DNA of 32,456 bases from Metaclostridioides mangenotii (GCF_018917235.1 NZ_JAHLOF010000014.1:1-32456), one strand, 5' to 3'; shown: positions 6,341 through 14,084, counted from the first letter of the stretch. The notes: generated by a model not told the origin, from the sequence alone. A program made the numbers and translations.

Positions 6341-6870
6341 GTGGAAAAATAATCCACTACTAAAACTTAATAACTGGCTAGGCTTAGTTAAAGGGAACTT
6401 CCTAGCCATCAACATGGACAAGTCGAGGGCATGACCTCGGCAAGTCCACTTACGTTTTCGTTTACGTAAATTTTTTCAAATAACCTCCCTATGATTTATA
6501 TTGTAAAAGTGTACTACTGAGTGGGTGAGATTGGTTACCTCACCCTAACGTGTGAAGTGTAGTATTAATCTATGTGCAACTCATAGAATTCGCCCAACAA
6601 TTACATGATAATGCAACTAAATATTTACTGGATAGGCGATAGTTAAAGGGATCTGCCTGTCAGCAATCTGAGTAAGTTGATATTAATCTAGTAAATTTAG
6701 TTACTTAAGAAGGAATTTCTAAATTTTGAGCGAATCTTTAATTATGATTGAGTGTGGGGTTCGCTCAATAAGTATGGTAAATTCTGTAGGCACACCTCCT
6801 ACATATTTTCCTCCTTCAATTATTATAGTGAAAGAAAGGCTTAGATTAATTTCTAAGTCTTTTCTATTTA
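6341..6870 (+). ncRNA. Large structured non-coding RNA, possible ROOL/GOLLD-like phage RNA
   Basis: No credible reading frame, but many perfect helices in order: 6341-6345/6353-6357; TGGCTAGG/CCTAGCCA (6375-6382/6401-6408); a 4+7-bp helix with a symmetrical AA/AA internal loop (6416-6428/6435-6447); TTACGT/ACGTAA (6450-6455/6464-6469); a two-part helix (6512-6517/6559-6564 enclosing GGGTGAG/CTCACCC 6523-6529/6539-6545); TCTATG/CATAGA (6569-6587); GATAGGC/GCCTGTC (6631-6637/6655-6661); and an outer GAAGGA/TCCTTC (6709-6714/6812-6817) enclosing TTGAGCGAA/TTCGCTCAA (6726-6734/6760-6768) and TGTAGG/CCTACA (6785-6803). Two hairpins differ in stem sequence but share the 12-base loop TAGTTAAAGGGA. 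Non-Watson-Crick pairs are G.U on the + strand. Size and prophage setting resemble ROOL RNA, but I cannot confirm the family. Confidence 0.65.
6835..6868 (+). terminator. Intrinsic terminator closing the structured RNA
   Basis: AAAGGCTTAGA (6835-6845) pairs with TCTAAGTCTTT (6852-6862), 11 bp with one G.U pair valid on the + strand, followed by a T-rich tail. Confidence 0.65.
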
Positions 6871-6936
6871 TTTAATTTTATTATTTAATCGTAAAAAATT
6901 GTATTTGTCATATGATTGTATAGGGGGGATTTAAGA

Positions 6937-7302
6937 ATGAAAATTAATATTCTAGGGATTTTATTGCCTATTTCTACAATAGTTATAATAAATATGTTTA
7001 CATTCAAGAATATTATTACTATGAATATTGGTTATTCGGAATTAGAAATGAAAATCACTTTAATTTGTGGGTTAACTTATTTTATTCCAATTTCATTAAT
7101 TATAAATAGCATAATATGTGTAATAAAGCAGATAAATATGAAAACGCCTTTTATAATAGCAATTTTATTAATAGTTTTTATTATGAATTATCATGTATTT
7201 CAAATAACTGATATTATTTTATACGTAATATATTATTTTTTGATATATTTTACATGTTATTTGATATTTAAAATAGCTACAAATTATAGAAGATCTAATT
7301 AA
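6937..7302 (+). CDS. Small polytopic membrane protein
   Basis: 121 residues with about four hydrophobic helices (roughly 3-23, 40-63, 70-87 and 92-113) and a short basic tail. ATG 6937 is used because GGGGGGATTT lies upstream. It is a single gene between the structured RNA and its own terminator, in a stretch of accessory genes. No family is recognised. Membrane proteins in this position are often superinfection-exclusion or immunity factors, but nothing in the sequence proves this. Confidence 0.6.
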   Translation: MKINILGILLPISTIVIINMFTFKNIITMNIGYSELEMKITLICGLTYFIPISLIINSIICVIKQINMKTPFIIAILLIVFIMNYHVFQITDIILYVIYYFLIYFTCYLIFKIATNYRRSN

Positions 7303-7308
7303 AGCCTT

Positions 7309-7338
7309 AGAACTCTAAAATGAAAAGAGTTCTTTTTT
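7309..7338 (+). terminator. Intrinsic terminator after the membrane protein gene
   Basis: AGAACTC (7309-7315) pairs with GAGTTCT (7327-7333), followed by TTTTTT. Confidence 0.75.
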
Positions 7339-7360
7339 ATTGCAATAAAAGGAGAGGATA

Positions 7361-7525
7361 ATGAGTAAAAAGAAAGTTTGGGTTGATGCAGGACTTATTG
7401 GAGCGACAATAGATTTACCTAACAAGGAACTGAGAACGATAAATAAGGATATGAGGAAGATTCCTAAGAGTCCTAAAGTAACAAATAATTTAGAGAAAAA
7501 AGAAGGATTTCATCGGATAAAGTAG
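7361..7525 (+). CDS. Hypothetical small basic protein (54 aa)
   Basis: 54 codons with AGGAGAGG 5-6 bases before the ATG, directly after a terminator. The product is Lys/Arg-rich, beginning MSKKKVWVDAGLIGATIDLP, with Pro-Lys repeats in the second half and no membrane helix. No function is recognised. Confidence 0.55.
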   Translation: MSKKKVWVDAGLIGATIDLPNKELRTINKDMRKIPKSPKVTNNLEKKEGFHRIK

Positions 7526-7599
7526 AATTATTTTTTTAAATATATGTGAATTGATTAAATCAAATATATTTGGTAATTATTAATTAGGAGGTGAATTAT

Positions 7600-7836
7600 A
7601 TGAGTATAGAATTTGATGTAAGTGGACTAGAGGAATTAGCTAAGCAATTAGAAGATATGGCTGATACTTGTCAAAATGATACACAAGAATACTTATCGCA
7701 ATTCCATAAGGGAAAAATAGTTGAAATTAATTGCCCTGTATGTGAAAAACAAACCGAATCAGAAATAATTGATGGTGGAAAAGTAAAATGTAATAAGTGC
7801 GGCTTCAAAGGAAAGTTTATAGGTAAAATTTTATAA
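7600..7836 (+). CDS. Small zinc-ribbon phage protein
   Basis: 78 residues, with AGGAGGTG before ATG 7600 (an in-frame GTG at 7591 belongs to the Shine-Dalgarno). Two C-x-x-C pairs (CPVC and CNKC, separated by about 19 residues) form a zinc ribbon in the C-terminal half. The first about 25 residues (F-D-V-S-G-L-E-E-L-A then a charged helix) resemble the beginning of HK97-gp10-type phage proteins, so the gene may be a fusion of that helix to a zinc ribbon. It is followed by a terminator. A nucleic-acid- or protein-binding role is inferred only from the ribbon. Confidence 0.65.
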   Translation: MSIEFDVSGLEELAKQLEDMADTCQNDTQEYLSQFHKGKIVEINCPVCEKQTESEIIDGGKVKCNKCGFKGKFIGKIL

Positions 7837-7847
7837 ATAGATAAAAA

Positions 7848-7875
7848 AAGAACTTGGATTAAAAGTTCTTTTTTT
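7848..7875 (+). terminator. Intrinsic terminator after the zinc-ribbon gene
   Basis: AAGAACTT (7848-7855) pairs with AAGTTCTT (7863-7870), followed by a T-run to 7875. Its loop and stem resemble the terminator at 7309-7338. Confidence 0.8.
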
Positions 7876-7909
7876 ATTTTAATACAATAAAGTAATTTGA
7901 GGTGGTGAT

Positions 7910-7942
7910 GTGGCAAGACAAAGAAGCCCTAATAATATCTAA
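7910..7942 (+). pseudogene. Possible 5' relic of a small-terminase gene
   Basis: GTG 7910, with GAGGTGGTG upstream, begins M-A-R-Q-R-S-P-N-N and stops at TAA 7940. M-A-R-Q-R-S-P-N is a beginning I recall from PBSX-type small terminases and HTH packaging proteins of clostridial phages. An overlapping 25-codon frame from ATG 7908 to 7985 uses the same ribosome site and could be a short gene instead. The rest of 7940-8003 holds nothing recognisable. Confidence 0.25.
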
Positions 7943-8003
7943 TACGATTCAGGAATTAATTATAAAGAATCATAAAGATTTCTAATGAAAGGTAGGTGAT
8001 CCA

Positions 8004-8327
8004 ATGAACTTAATGACACCTGTCTTACTATTGAAGATTCAATCTTATCTTGCTGAGAATAAAAATTATAGACCATATCAATTAAAGGAATGGAAGATAC
8101 TTCGTAGTGCTGCACTGAAGAGAGATAACAATGAGTGCCAAGACTGTAAGAGCGTTGGTAAGTTCTCTCATGCTAAGGAAGTGCATCACATTAAAGATAA
8201 ACGAGTGAGACCTGATCTATTTCTTGATTTAGGTAATCTATTATGTTTATGTAAGGACTGCCATAACAAGAGACATGAGAGACTTAAGAGCAACAAACCA
8301 AAGTTTGAGAATGAAGAACGATGGTAA
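8004..8327 (+). CDS. HNH endonuclease
   Basis: 107 residues, ATG after GGTAGGTGAT. The HNH fold is clear: E-C-Q-D-C near residue 46, the EVHHIKDKR motif with the catalytic His, then DLGNLLCLCKDCHNKRH with the second Cys pair and final His. The two C-x-x-C pairs bind structural zinc. In HK97-like cos phages this nuclease is encoded beside the cohesive-end site and acts with TerS and TerL to cut concatemers, which matches the following GC-rich spacer and terminase genes. Confidence 0.9.
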   Translation: MNLMTPVLLLKIQSYLAENKNYRPYQLKEWKILRSAALKRDNNECQDCKSVGKFSHAKEVHHIKDKRVRPDLFLDLGNLLCLCKDCHNKRHERLKSNKPKFENEERW

Positions 8328-8430
8328 GCCCCCGGGTTAAATCAAATGGAAGTTTATTTGGGGAACCAAGCAACGGGGAGGGGGGTTATTTAAATATAAA
8401 TAAATATTTTTATCATGCGCGCGCGAGGGA
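8325..8430 (+). other. Candidate cos (cohesive-end) site
   Basis: The 112-base gap between the HNH and TerS genes contains G/C tracts that stand out in this AT-rich genome: GCCCCCGGG (8328-8336), a GGGG tract near 8360, ACGGGGAGGGGGG (about 8373-8385) and GCGCGCGCG (8417-8425), with a purely A/T stretch before the last. HNH-cos-TerS-TerL is the standard order in HK97-type cos phages. The exact cut site cannot be told from sequence alone. Confidence 0.5.
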
Positions 8431-8439
8431 GGTGAAATT

Positions 8440-8760
8440 ATGGCTGCTAAGAAGGAAAATGAGATATTAAAAACTAGAGAGAAAATAGAAAAGGCTTTAA
8501 TAGACCAGCTTGAAAAGAAAGGGCAATACAAAGAGCCTTTTGCCGATTTAGTTCAAAGGTATATGAAAATGTGGGATACTACTATCGCATTAGAACAAAA
8601 TGTTGAAGAATATGGAGTCATGTTTGATACGGAACGGGGCGTAAAGAAAAATGATGCAGTAAACCAATTAATGCAGATGAACAAACAGATGCTTATACTG
8701 CTAGATAAGTTAAATATAACAACTGATAAAGTCAAGGCAGATGATGGATGTGATATCTAA
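8440..8760 (+). CDS. Terminase small subunit, P27 family
   Basis: 106 residues with GGGAGGTG before the ATG. The pattern of a basic N-terminus, LVQRYMKMWDTTIALEQNV, a G-V-M-F-D-T/E-R-G turn, and KKNDAVNQLMQMNKQMLILLDKL is typical of P27-type small terminases, which recognise the packaging site and feed DNA to TerL. The gene overlaps terL by 20 bases, so the subunits are made together. Confidence 0.85.
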   Translation: MAAKKENEILKTREKIEKALIDQLEKKGQYKEPFADLVQRYMKMWDTTIALEQNVEEYGVMFDTERGVKKNDAVNQLMQMNKQMLILLDKLNITTDKVKADDGCDI

Positions 8761-10405
8761 AAAGAAACTTTATGAAAAAATAAATTGTTCATATATTACT
8801 GAATGGATTGATATTGTTGACTCCGAAAAATATCCAGTGAGTAATGAAATAAAACAATTAAATGAATTATTAAAATTAAAGTTTGAAAAGCAGGATATTT
8901 ATGTAGATATTGAAAAAGTTGAGGGAGTTATCGAATTAATTGAAAGATATAGGCCCTATGAACTAACACCAGTTCAAAAGTTTTTACATTCAATACCATA
9001 TATTTTCTTTAAAGATGGTAGAACTGTTTTTCGTAAGATATTTATATACTGTGGTCGTGGTTTTGGTAAAAATTCATGGATATCTGATTTAACTTTTGGA
9101 CTAACTTCGAATAAGAATGGCATACATAACTATAACGTAGATATGGTTGCAACAAGCGAGGATCAAGCACAAACAAGTTTTAATGATATATATGAAACTA
9201 TTGGAGAGTATTCAAAACTACAAGGTGCATATTACAGAAGCAAGGAATTAATAAAGTTTAAAAAAACTAATTCTGAGATTAAATATTATACTTCAAATGC
9301 AAAAACTAAAGATGGCCTTAGACCTGGTGCGGTGGTTTTCGATGAAATACATGCTTATGAGGATTATGAAAACATTAAAGTATTTACGTCGGCATTAGGT
9401 AAAGTTAAACATGCTAGGATATTCTATATAACAACAGATGGAAATACAAGGGGATCTGTGCTAGATGATATGAAAGAAGAGGGAAGACAAGTTTTAAGAG
9501 AAAAAGATATAAATTCTCGTATGTTTCCTTTTATGGCTTCTATAAATAAATATGAAGAATGGAGCGATCCTAAATGTTGGATAAAGGCAAATCCGATGCT
9601 TCCGTATTTACCGGATTTACAAGATGAATACGAGGAATCATACAAAGATGCCTTAAAGAATCCACAACTCAAAATGGAATTTTTACTTAAGAGACTTAAC
9701 TATCAAATAGAAGATGTAACAACTGCAGTTGCAAATTGGGAGGAAATTAAGGCAACAGATCAAGAGTTTCCTAATTTCGAAGGATATCAATGTGTTGGTG
9801 GTATAGATTATGCAAGTGTTAGAGACTTTATAGGTGTTGGGTTAATGTTTAAAAAAGATGGTAAGTATTACTTTAAACATCATACCTTTATAGTTGCTGA
9901 AAGTTTAAGATTAGCTGAATATAAGATTGATTTAGAATTGGCCAAAGAAAAAGGATTAGTAACAATTATACCAGGAAATACGATGAACGAAGAATATATA
10001 TCAGAGTGGTTTTTAAAAGAGATCCAGGAGAATAACTATAGACTTATAAATATAGGTTGCGATGATTACAGAGCTGCTATTCTTAAAAAAGATTTTGAGG
10101 AAAAAGGATTACCATTAGAAACTGTAAGAAATGGCCCTATAACTCATGGGAAATTAGCACCAGTTATTGAAAAAGCATTTGCTGAACATAAAATCATATA
10201 TGGTGATGATATGATGATGCGATGGTACACTAATAACGTAAAAGTAGTTACAAATAGTAAGGGTAACAAAACCTATGAAAAAATAGAACCACAAAGACGT
10301 AAAACAGATGGATTTATGGCATTTGTTCATGCTATGGCTCTAAGAGAGCAAATTTCAGTAAATACATTTACATATAATAAGAAACTTAAGACTTATACTT
10401 ACTAA
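8741..10405 (+). CDS. terL: Terminase large subunit (packaging ATPase and nuclease)
   Basis: 554 residues. The ATPase domain has a P-loop C-G-R-G-F-G-K-N (104-111; Asn after Lys is usual in this clostridial subgroup) and Walker B VVFDEIHAYED (198-208), with a coupling motif around FYITTDG. The C-terminal RNase-H-like nuclease begins at GGIDYASVRDF (about 353) and has further acidic residues at GCDDYRA and near KTDGFMAF. The protein pumps DNA into the prohead and cuts it. The start overlaps the end of terS; either of two adjacent ATG codons (8741, 8744) could be used. Confidence 0.92.
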   Translation: MMDVISKKKLYEKINCSYITEWIDIVDSEKYPVSNEIKQLNELLKLKFEKQDIYVDIEKVEGVIELIERYRPYELTPVQKFLHSIPYIFFKDGRTVFRKIFIYCGRGFGKNSWISDLTFGLTSNKNGIHNYNVDMVATSEDQAQTSFNDIYETIGEYSKLQGAYYRSKELIKFKKTNSEIKYYTSNAKTKDGLRPGAVVFDEIHAYEDYENIKVFTSALGKVKHARIFYITTDGNTRGSVLDDMKEEGRQVLREKDINSRMFPFMASINKYEEWSDPKCWIKANPMLPYLPDLQDEYEESYKDALKNPQLKMEFLLKRLNYQIEDVTTAVANWEEIKATDQEFPNFEGYQCVGGIDYASVRDFIGVGLMFKKDGKYYFKHHTFIVAESLRLAEYKIDLELAKEKGLVTIIPGNTMNEEYISEWFLKEIQENNYRLINIGCDDYRAAILKKDFEEKGLPLETVRNGPITHGKLAPVIEKAFAEHKIIYGDDMMMRWYTNNVKVVTNSKGNKTYEKIEPQRRKTDGFMAFVHAMALREQISVNTFTYNKKLKTYTY

Positions 10406-10422
10406 GAAAGAAGGTGAATTAA

Positions 10423-11640
10423 GTGGGTTTTTTAAATAATTTATTTGGCCGAACATCGTTTCAAAGGCCTAAAATAGAAACTACTAATAAAACGCTAATA
10501 ATAACCGCGGAAACATGTTATAAAGAATATGCTTTAGCGATTTGTATGAATAAAATAGCAAATGCTTTAACTCAGTGTAATTTTGAAACGTATGTTAAAA
10601 AAGAAAAAATAAAAGATAGTGTTTGGTACAACTTCAATATAGAACCAAATAAGAATCAAAATGCATCAGATTTTTGGAATGAAGTTGTATTTTATATGGT
10701 TACGAATCCCCAAGGTTGTTTGGTAATACAAGACAGCAAAGGGGAATTTTTAGTTGCAGACAGTTATACCCTAGAGGAATCTCCAATTTTAGGGAATATT
10801 TACACAGATGTAATGGTAGGCGACTATACTTTCTCTAAGAAATTTAAAGAAAGCGAAGTTTTAAGATTTAAGCTTAACAATTCTAGCGTGAACTCTTATA
10901 TTGAGAGTGTTTACAGTAGTTATGGGAAGCTAATTACAACTTCCATAAAAAACTACAACAGAAACAACAGTAAAAAAATATTCTTAAAAATAGGTACGAC
11001 TTTCGAACAATTAAGAACTAAAGTGGACCCGGAAACTGGTGAATCTGAATATGATACAACATTAGACGACATATTTAAAAACAGAATGAGAGGATATTTT
11101 TCTGAAAATGATTCTGTAACACCTCTAGAAGATGGACTTGAGATAGTAGAAGGTGGATCTACTTCACCTACTCAAACGAGCAAAAAGACAAATGGACAAA
11201 CAACAGAGGATATAAGAAAACTATTTGATGATATCCTAAATATTTGTGCGGATGCTCTTAATATCCCTAGGGGACTTTTAAAAGGCGATGTGGCAGATGT
11301 AGAAGCCATGACAGATAACTTTATCACCTTTAGTATAAACCCGTTTGTATCCATAATCGAGAGAGAATCTAATAGGAAACTATACGGCATGGATGCCATG
11401 TTAAAAGGCTCAAAGATTAAAGTTAAGACGAATACAATTAAAGGTTACGATCCAACAAAACTTGCTTCAAGTGCTGAGGCTTTATATAGAATAGGAGCAG
11501 TTAATGCAAACTGGGTTAAAGAAATGCTAAGAGAGGAAGAAGTACAGGAGGATTGGGCAAACATGTACATGATTACTAAGAACTATCAAGAAATATCAAA
11601 TTATTTGAAAGGTGGTGATGATAACAATGAAAATGGATAA
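10423..11640 (+). CDS. Phage portal protein, HK97 family
   Basis: 405 residues from GTG 10423 after AAGGTGAATT. Typical portal features are an early FLNNLFGR stretch, the Y-x-L-A-x-C-M-N-K-I-A-x-A core at about 35-50, the stem/clip region, and D-x-L-N-I-P-R-G-L-L-K-G near residue 285, followed by FVSIIERESNRKL. It forms the dodecameric ring through which DNA enters. Its end overlaps the ribosome site and start of the protease gene. Confidence 0.9.
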   Translation: MGFLNNLFGRTSFQRPKIETTNKTLIITAETCYKEYALAICMNKIANALTQCNFETYVKKEKIKDSVWYNFNIEPNKNQNASDFWNEVVFYMVTNPQGCLVIQDSKGEFLVADSYTLEESPILGNIYTDVMVGDYTFSKKFKESEVLRFKLNNSSVNSYIESVYSSYGKLITTSIKNYNRNNSKKIFLKIGTTFEQLRTKVDPETGESEYDTTLDDIFKNRMRGYFSENDSVTPLEDGLEIVEGGSTSPTQTSKKTNGQTTEDIRKLFDDILNICADALNIPRGLLKGDVADVEAMTDNFITFSINPFVSIIERESNRKLYGMDAMLKGSKIKVKTNTIKGYDPTKLASSAEALYRIGAVNANWVKEMLREEEVQEDWANMYMITKNYQEISNYLKGGDDNNENG

Positions 11641-12304
11641 AAAAATAAATGTAAGATGCGAGATGAACGAAAAAGACACAGAGGTAGATTTTCTTTTATA
11701 TGGACCTATTATGAACTCTAAATCGTGGATGTATGACGAAGATGAATACACATGCCCACAACAAGTTATTGATGTAATCAATAAGGCTAATGGTAAACAG
11801 ATAAATCTGCACATTAATAGTTATGGAGGCGACGTATTCGCGGGGATTGCTATATGTAATCAATTAAAAAATTATGAGGGTAAAGTAATAGCATATATAG
11901 ATGCGATTGCAGCAAGTGCTGCATCTGTTATAGCAATGGGAGCAGATGAAATAATAATGCCTAAGAATGCCACAATGATGATTCACAATGCCTGGACTTA
12001 CACAGCAGGAAATGCGAAAGAGTTAAGAGCAGAAGCAGATAAGTTAGAAAAAATAAACATATCTGTAAGACAAAGCTACATGGATAAGTTTGTTGGTTCA
12101 GAAGAAGAACTTACTCAACTTTTAGATGATGAGAGTTATCTAACAGCAGAAGAGTGCATAACATTAGGTTTTGCTAATGTGGTAGAGGAAGAACATAATC
12201 CAGCACCGCAATTAAACATAAAAGCAAGTATTTTAAGTAAATACAAAAAGCATGAAGATCCTAAAACAAACATACTAAATAAATTTAGAAAAGAGGTAAA
12301 ATAA
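11627..12304 (+). CDS. ClpP-type prohead protease (S14 family)
   Basis: About 225 residues. Several in-frame starts cluster between 11612 and 11633. ATG 11627 is chosen for its spacing from AAAGGTGG. The fold is ClpP-like: I-N-S-Y-G-G-D-V-F-A-G, the nucleophile in A-A-S-A-A-S-V-I-A-M-G, and the catalytic His in M-M-I-H-N-A-W, followed by a later acidic residue. In phages of this type it matures the capsid by removing the N-terminal part of the major capsid protein encoded next to it. The stop TAA overlaps the next ATG by one base. Confidence 0.9.
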   Translation: MKMDKKINVRCEMNEKDTEVDFLLYGPIMNSKSWMYDEDEYTCPQQVIDVINKANGKQINLHINSYGGDVFAGIAICNQLKNYEGKVIAYIDAIAASAASVIAMGADEIIMPKNATMMIHNAWTYTAGNAKELRAEADKLEKINISVRQSYMDKFVGSEEELTQLLDDESYLTAEECITLGFANVVEEEHNPAPQLNIKASILSKYKKHEDPKTNILNKFRKEVK

Positions 12305-13434
12305 TGGGAATGATAAATAAAGATTTAGAATTAAGTATAGAAGAACTATTAGCTAAAGCAATAGGTGCAGAAAATGAAGAGGACTTTGTAAAATACCAAT
12401 TGGAAGCTACAAAAGTTATAGAAGGTAATATTATAGCCGAAGCTAAAAAAATAACCGAAGAACAGTTGAGTGACCAAAATGTATTAGCTGAAAGAGGATT
12501 AAGAGTATTAACAACAGCAGAAACTAAATATTACAATGCAGTTATATCAGATGGCGGTTTTAAAGGCAAAGAAGAACTAATGCCGGTGACTGTAATCGAT
12601 AGGATATTTAAGGATTTAGAGGCACAGCACCCACTTTTAACTAAAATACAACTGGTTAATACAACAGGTATTACAAGATGGCTTGGAAGAAAAGCAGATG
12701 CAGAAGGTGCCGTTTGGGGTAAACTTGGTAGTGAAATAACTAAAATGCTAGATAATAGCTTCGAAGTTATAGATACACAATTAAACAAACTGTCAGCGTT
12801 TGTTCCATTATCTAAAGACATGTTAGGACTGGGTCCGGTATGGTTAGATAAATTTGTAAGAGCAATATTGCAAGAATCTATTGCTATTGGACTTGAAAAA
12901 GCTATCATAGAAGGTACAGGAGTAGACCAACCAATAGGAATGCTAAAGGATATAACAGGGTTATTTAACCAAACAACAGGTTACCCAGATAGAAAGGCGG
13001 TTGTTCTTCCAGACTTAACACCAACATCTCTTGGAAAACTTGTGATGAAACCCTTGGTCGACGGAAAGGTAAAAACAGTACAAAATGTAATACTAGTATG
13101 TAATCCTGGTGATTACTGGGAAAAAATATTCCCTCAAACAACTATGCAAGATCTAAACGGCAATTATGTATTCAATAAATTACCTATAGCAGCCGATATC
13201 GTACAATCTGTTTATGTACCAGCTGGTAAAATGATAGCTTGTATACCAGAGGATTATTTTATGGGGATAGGTTTTAATTCAATGATACAGTTCTCAGACG
13301 AATATCACTTCTTAGAAGATGAGAGAATCTACATCACTAAAATGGCTGGACATGGAAAGCCTATTGAGGCTAAATCTTTCTTAACATTTGATATATCAAA
13401 ATTAGGTGTTCCAGAGACAGGAACTGGAGAATAA
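12304..13434 (+). CDS. Major capsid protein, HK97 gp5-like
   Basis: 376 residues. The N-terminal about 90 residues are predicted to be helical and acidic, like a scaffold/delta domain that the protease removes. The body follows the HK97 pattern: LMPVTVIDRIFKDL, then K-L-S-A-F-V-P-L-S-K-D-M-L, an E-x-A-I-x-x-G-L-E-K-A-I-I-E-G-T-G motif, and the spine-helix and P-domain segments toward FLTFDISKLG. It is the main head shell protein. A weak terminator follows. Confidence 0.9.
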   Translation: MGMINKDLELSIEELLAKAIGAENEEDFVKYQLEATKVIEGNIIAEAKKITEEQLSDQNVLAERGLRVLTTAETKYYNAVISDGGFKGKEELMPVTVIDRIFKDLEAQHPLLTKIQLVNTTGITRWLGRKADAEGAVWGKLGSEITKMLDNSFEVIDTQLNKLSAFVPLSKDMLGLGPVWLDKFVRAILQESIAIGLEKAIIEGTGVDQPIGMLKDITGLFNQTTGYPDRKAVVLPDLTPTSLGKLVMKPLVDGKVKTVQNVILVCNPGDYWEKIFPQTTMQDLNGNYVFNKLPIAADIVQSVYVPAGKMIACIPEDYFMGIGFNSMIQFSDEYHFLEDERIYITKMAGHGKPIEAKSFLTFDISKLGVPETGTGE

Positions 13435-13438
13435 GAGT

Positions 13439-13463
13439 TAACCTTAAAGGAGGTTATTTTTTT
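13439..13463 (+). terminator. Weak intrinsic terminator after the capsid gene
   Basis: TAACCT (13439-13444) pairs with AGGTTA (13451-13456), then seven T. A partial terminator here would lower transcription of the connector genes relative to the capsid gene. The right arm contains the AGGAGG used by the next small frame, so folding could also mask that ribosome site. Confidence 0.5.
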
Positions 13464-13505
13464 ATGCAAAAATTTATCAATACCCGAATTTATAATACAT
13501 GTTAG
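13464..13505 (+). CDS. Possible 13-codon leader peptide coupled to the connector gene
   Basis: ATG 13464 has AGGAGG 10 bases upstream. The frame reads M-Q-K-F-I-N-T-R-I-Y-N-T-C and stops at TAG 13503, overlapping the connector ATG at 13499. The connector itself has no Shine-Dalgarno in the bases before its ATG, so its translation probably depends on ribosomes ending this peptide. It could equally be a chance frame. Confidence 0.35.
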   Translation: MQKFINTRIYNTC

Positions 13506-13750
13506 AAAAAATTAAACGTAGACTCAACATAACTTGGGATTACGATAACGAGGAAATAGAAGAGATAATCGAAGAAGGTAAAGCATTTATAATTGCTAGG
13601 GTAGGGGATGTTGATTTTGATTCAAGCCCCCTAGCATCTCGATTATTAAAAGAATATTGTCGCTATGCTTGGAACGGTTCCATTGCATATTTTGAACAGA
13701 ATTTCAGGTCAGATATTCTTAATCTTCAAATACAAAATGCGATTCAATAG
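13499..13750 (+). CDS. Head-tail connector, gp6-like
   Basis: 83 residues, beginning MLEKIKRRLNITWDYDNEEI, which is characteristic of gp6-like adaptor proteins, with an F-I-I-A-R-V-G helix and an LLKEYCRYAWNGSIAYFE helix. These proteins bind below the portal to form the connector. It is at the short end for the family. It overlaps the next gene by 14 bases. Confidence 0.75.
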   Translation: MLEKIKRRLNITWDYDNEEIEEIIEEGKAFIIARVGDVDFDSSPLASRLLKEYCRYAWNGSIAYFEQNFRSDILNLQIQNAIQ

Positions 13751-14084
13751 AAATAATGGTGAGGAACTAAATTCGGGATTATTACTTTATGGAACAAAAG
13801 AAACTGTAAGAGACAGTTTAGGGAAAAATCCTAAAACTAAATTTATAGATGAAGGAAGATTGAAATTTAAATATAAGTCGATTCGAGTGATGGACTATAA
13901 TCAATATTACGGCATTGCAAACAAGCTAGATATAAAAGTAAAAGCTTACTATGTAAAAAATATTGAAGAATCCCACATAGTTCAAATTGCGGATGATTAC
14001 TTTGATATAGTGAAAATTGACTATGACAATGAACGTATGTATATGTACTTATATTTAGCGAAAAGGAGGTCACTAGATGATTAA
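13737..14084 (+). CDS. Head closure / head-tail adaptor protein
   Basis: 115 residues from ATG 13737, inside the end of the gp6-like gene. There is no clear ribosome site, so translational coupling is likely. The layout of a beta-rich core (SGLLLYGTKE, then Y-K-S-I-R-V-M-D-Y-N-Q-Y) and an I-V-Q-I-A-D-D-Y-F-D-I-V-K-I-D motif resembles SPP1 gp16-type adaptors, and so does the gene's position. Frames reading further upstream in the same register are unlikely to be used. Confidence 0.6.
   Translation: MRFNRNNGEELNSGLLLYGTKETVRDSLGKNPKTKFIDEGRLKFKYKSIRVMDYNQYYGIANKLDIKVKAYYVKNIEESHIVQIADDYFDIVKIDYDNERMYMYLYLAKRRSLDD

Noticed and set aside
6233..6421. A 62-codon minus-strand frame overlapping the ABC-3C terminator.
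   Set aside because: It runs through a perfect terminator and the first RNA helices, lacks a ribosome site and has no recognisable domain.
7551..7563. TTGATTAAATCAA as an operator before the zinc-ribbon gene.
   Set aside because: A 5-6-base inverted repeat is expected often by chance in such AT-rich sequence, and no promoter lies over it.
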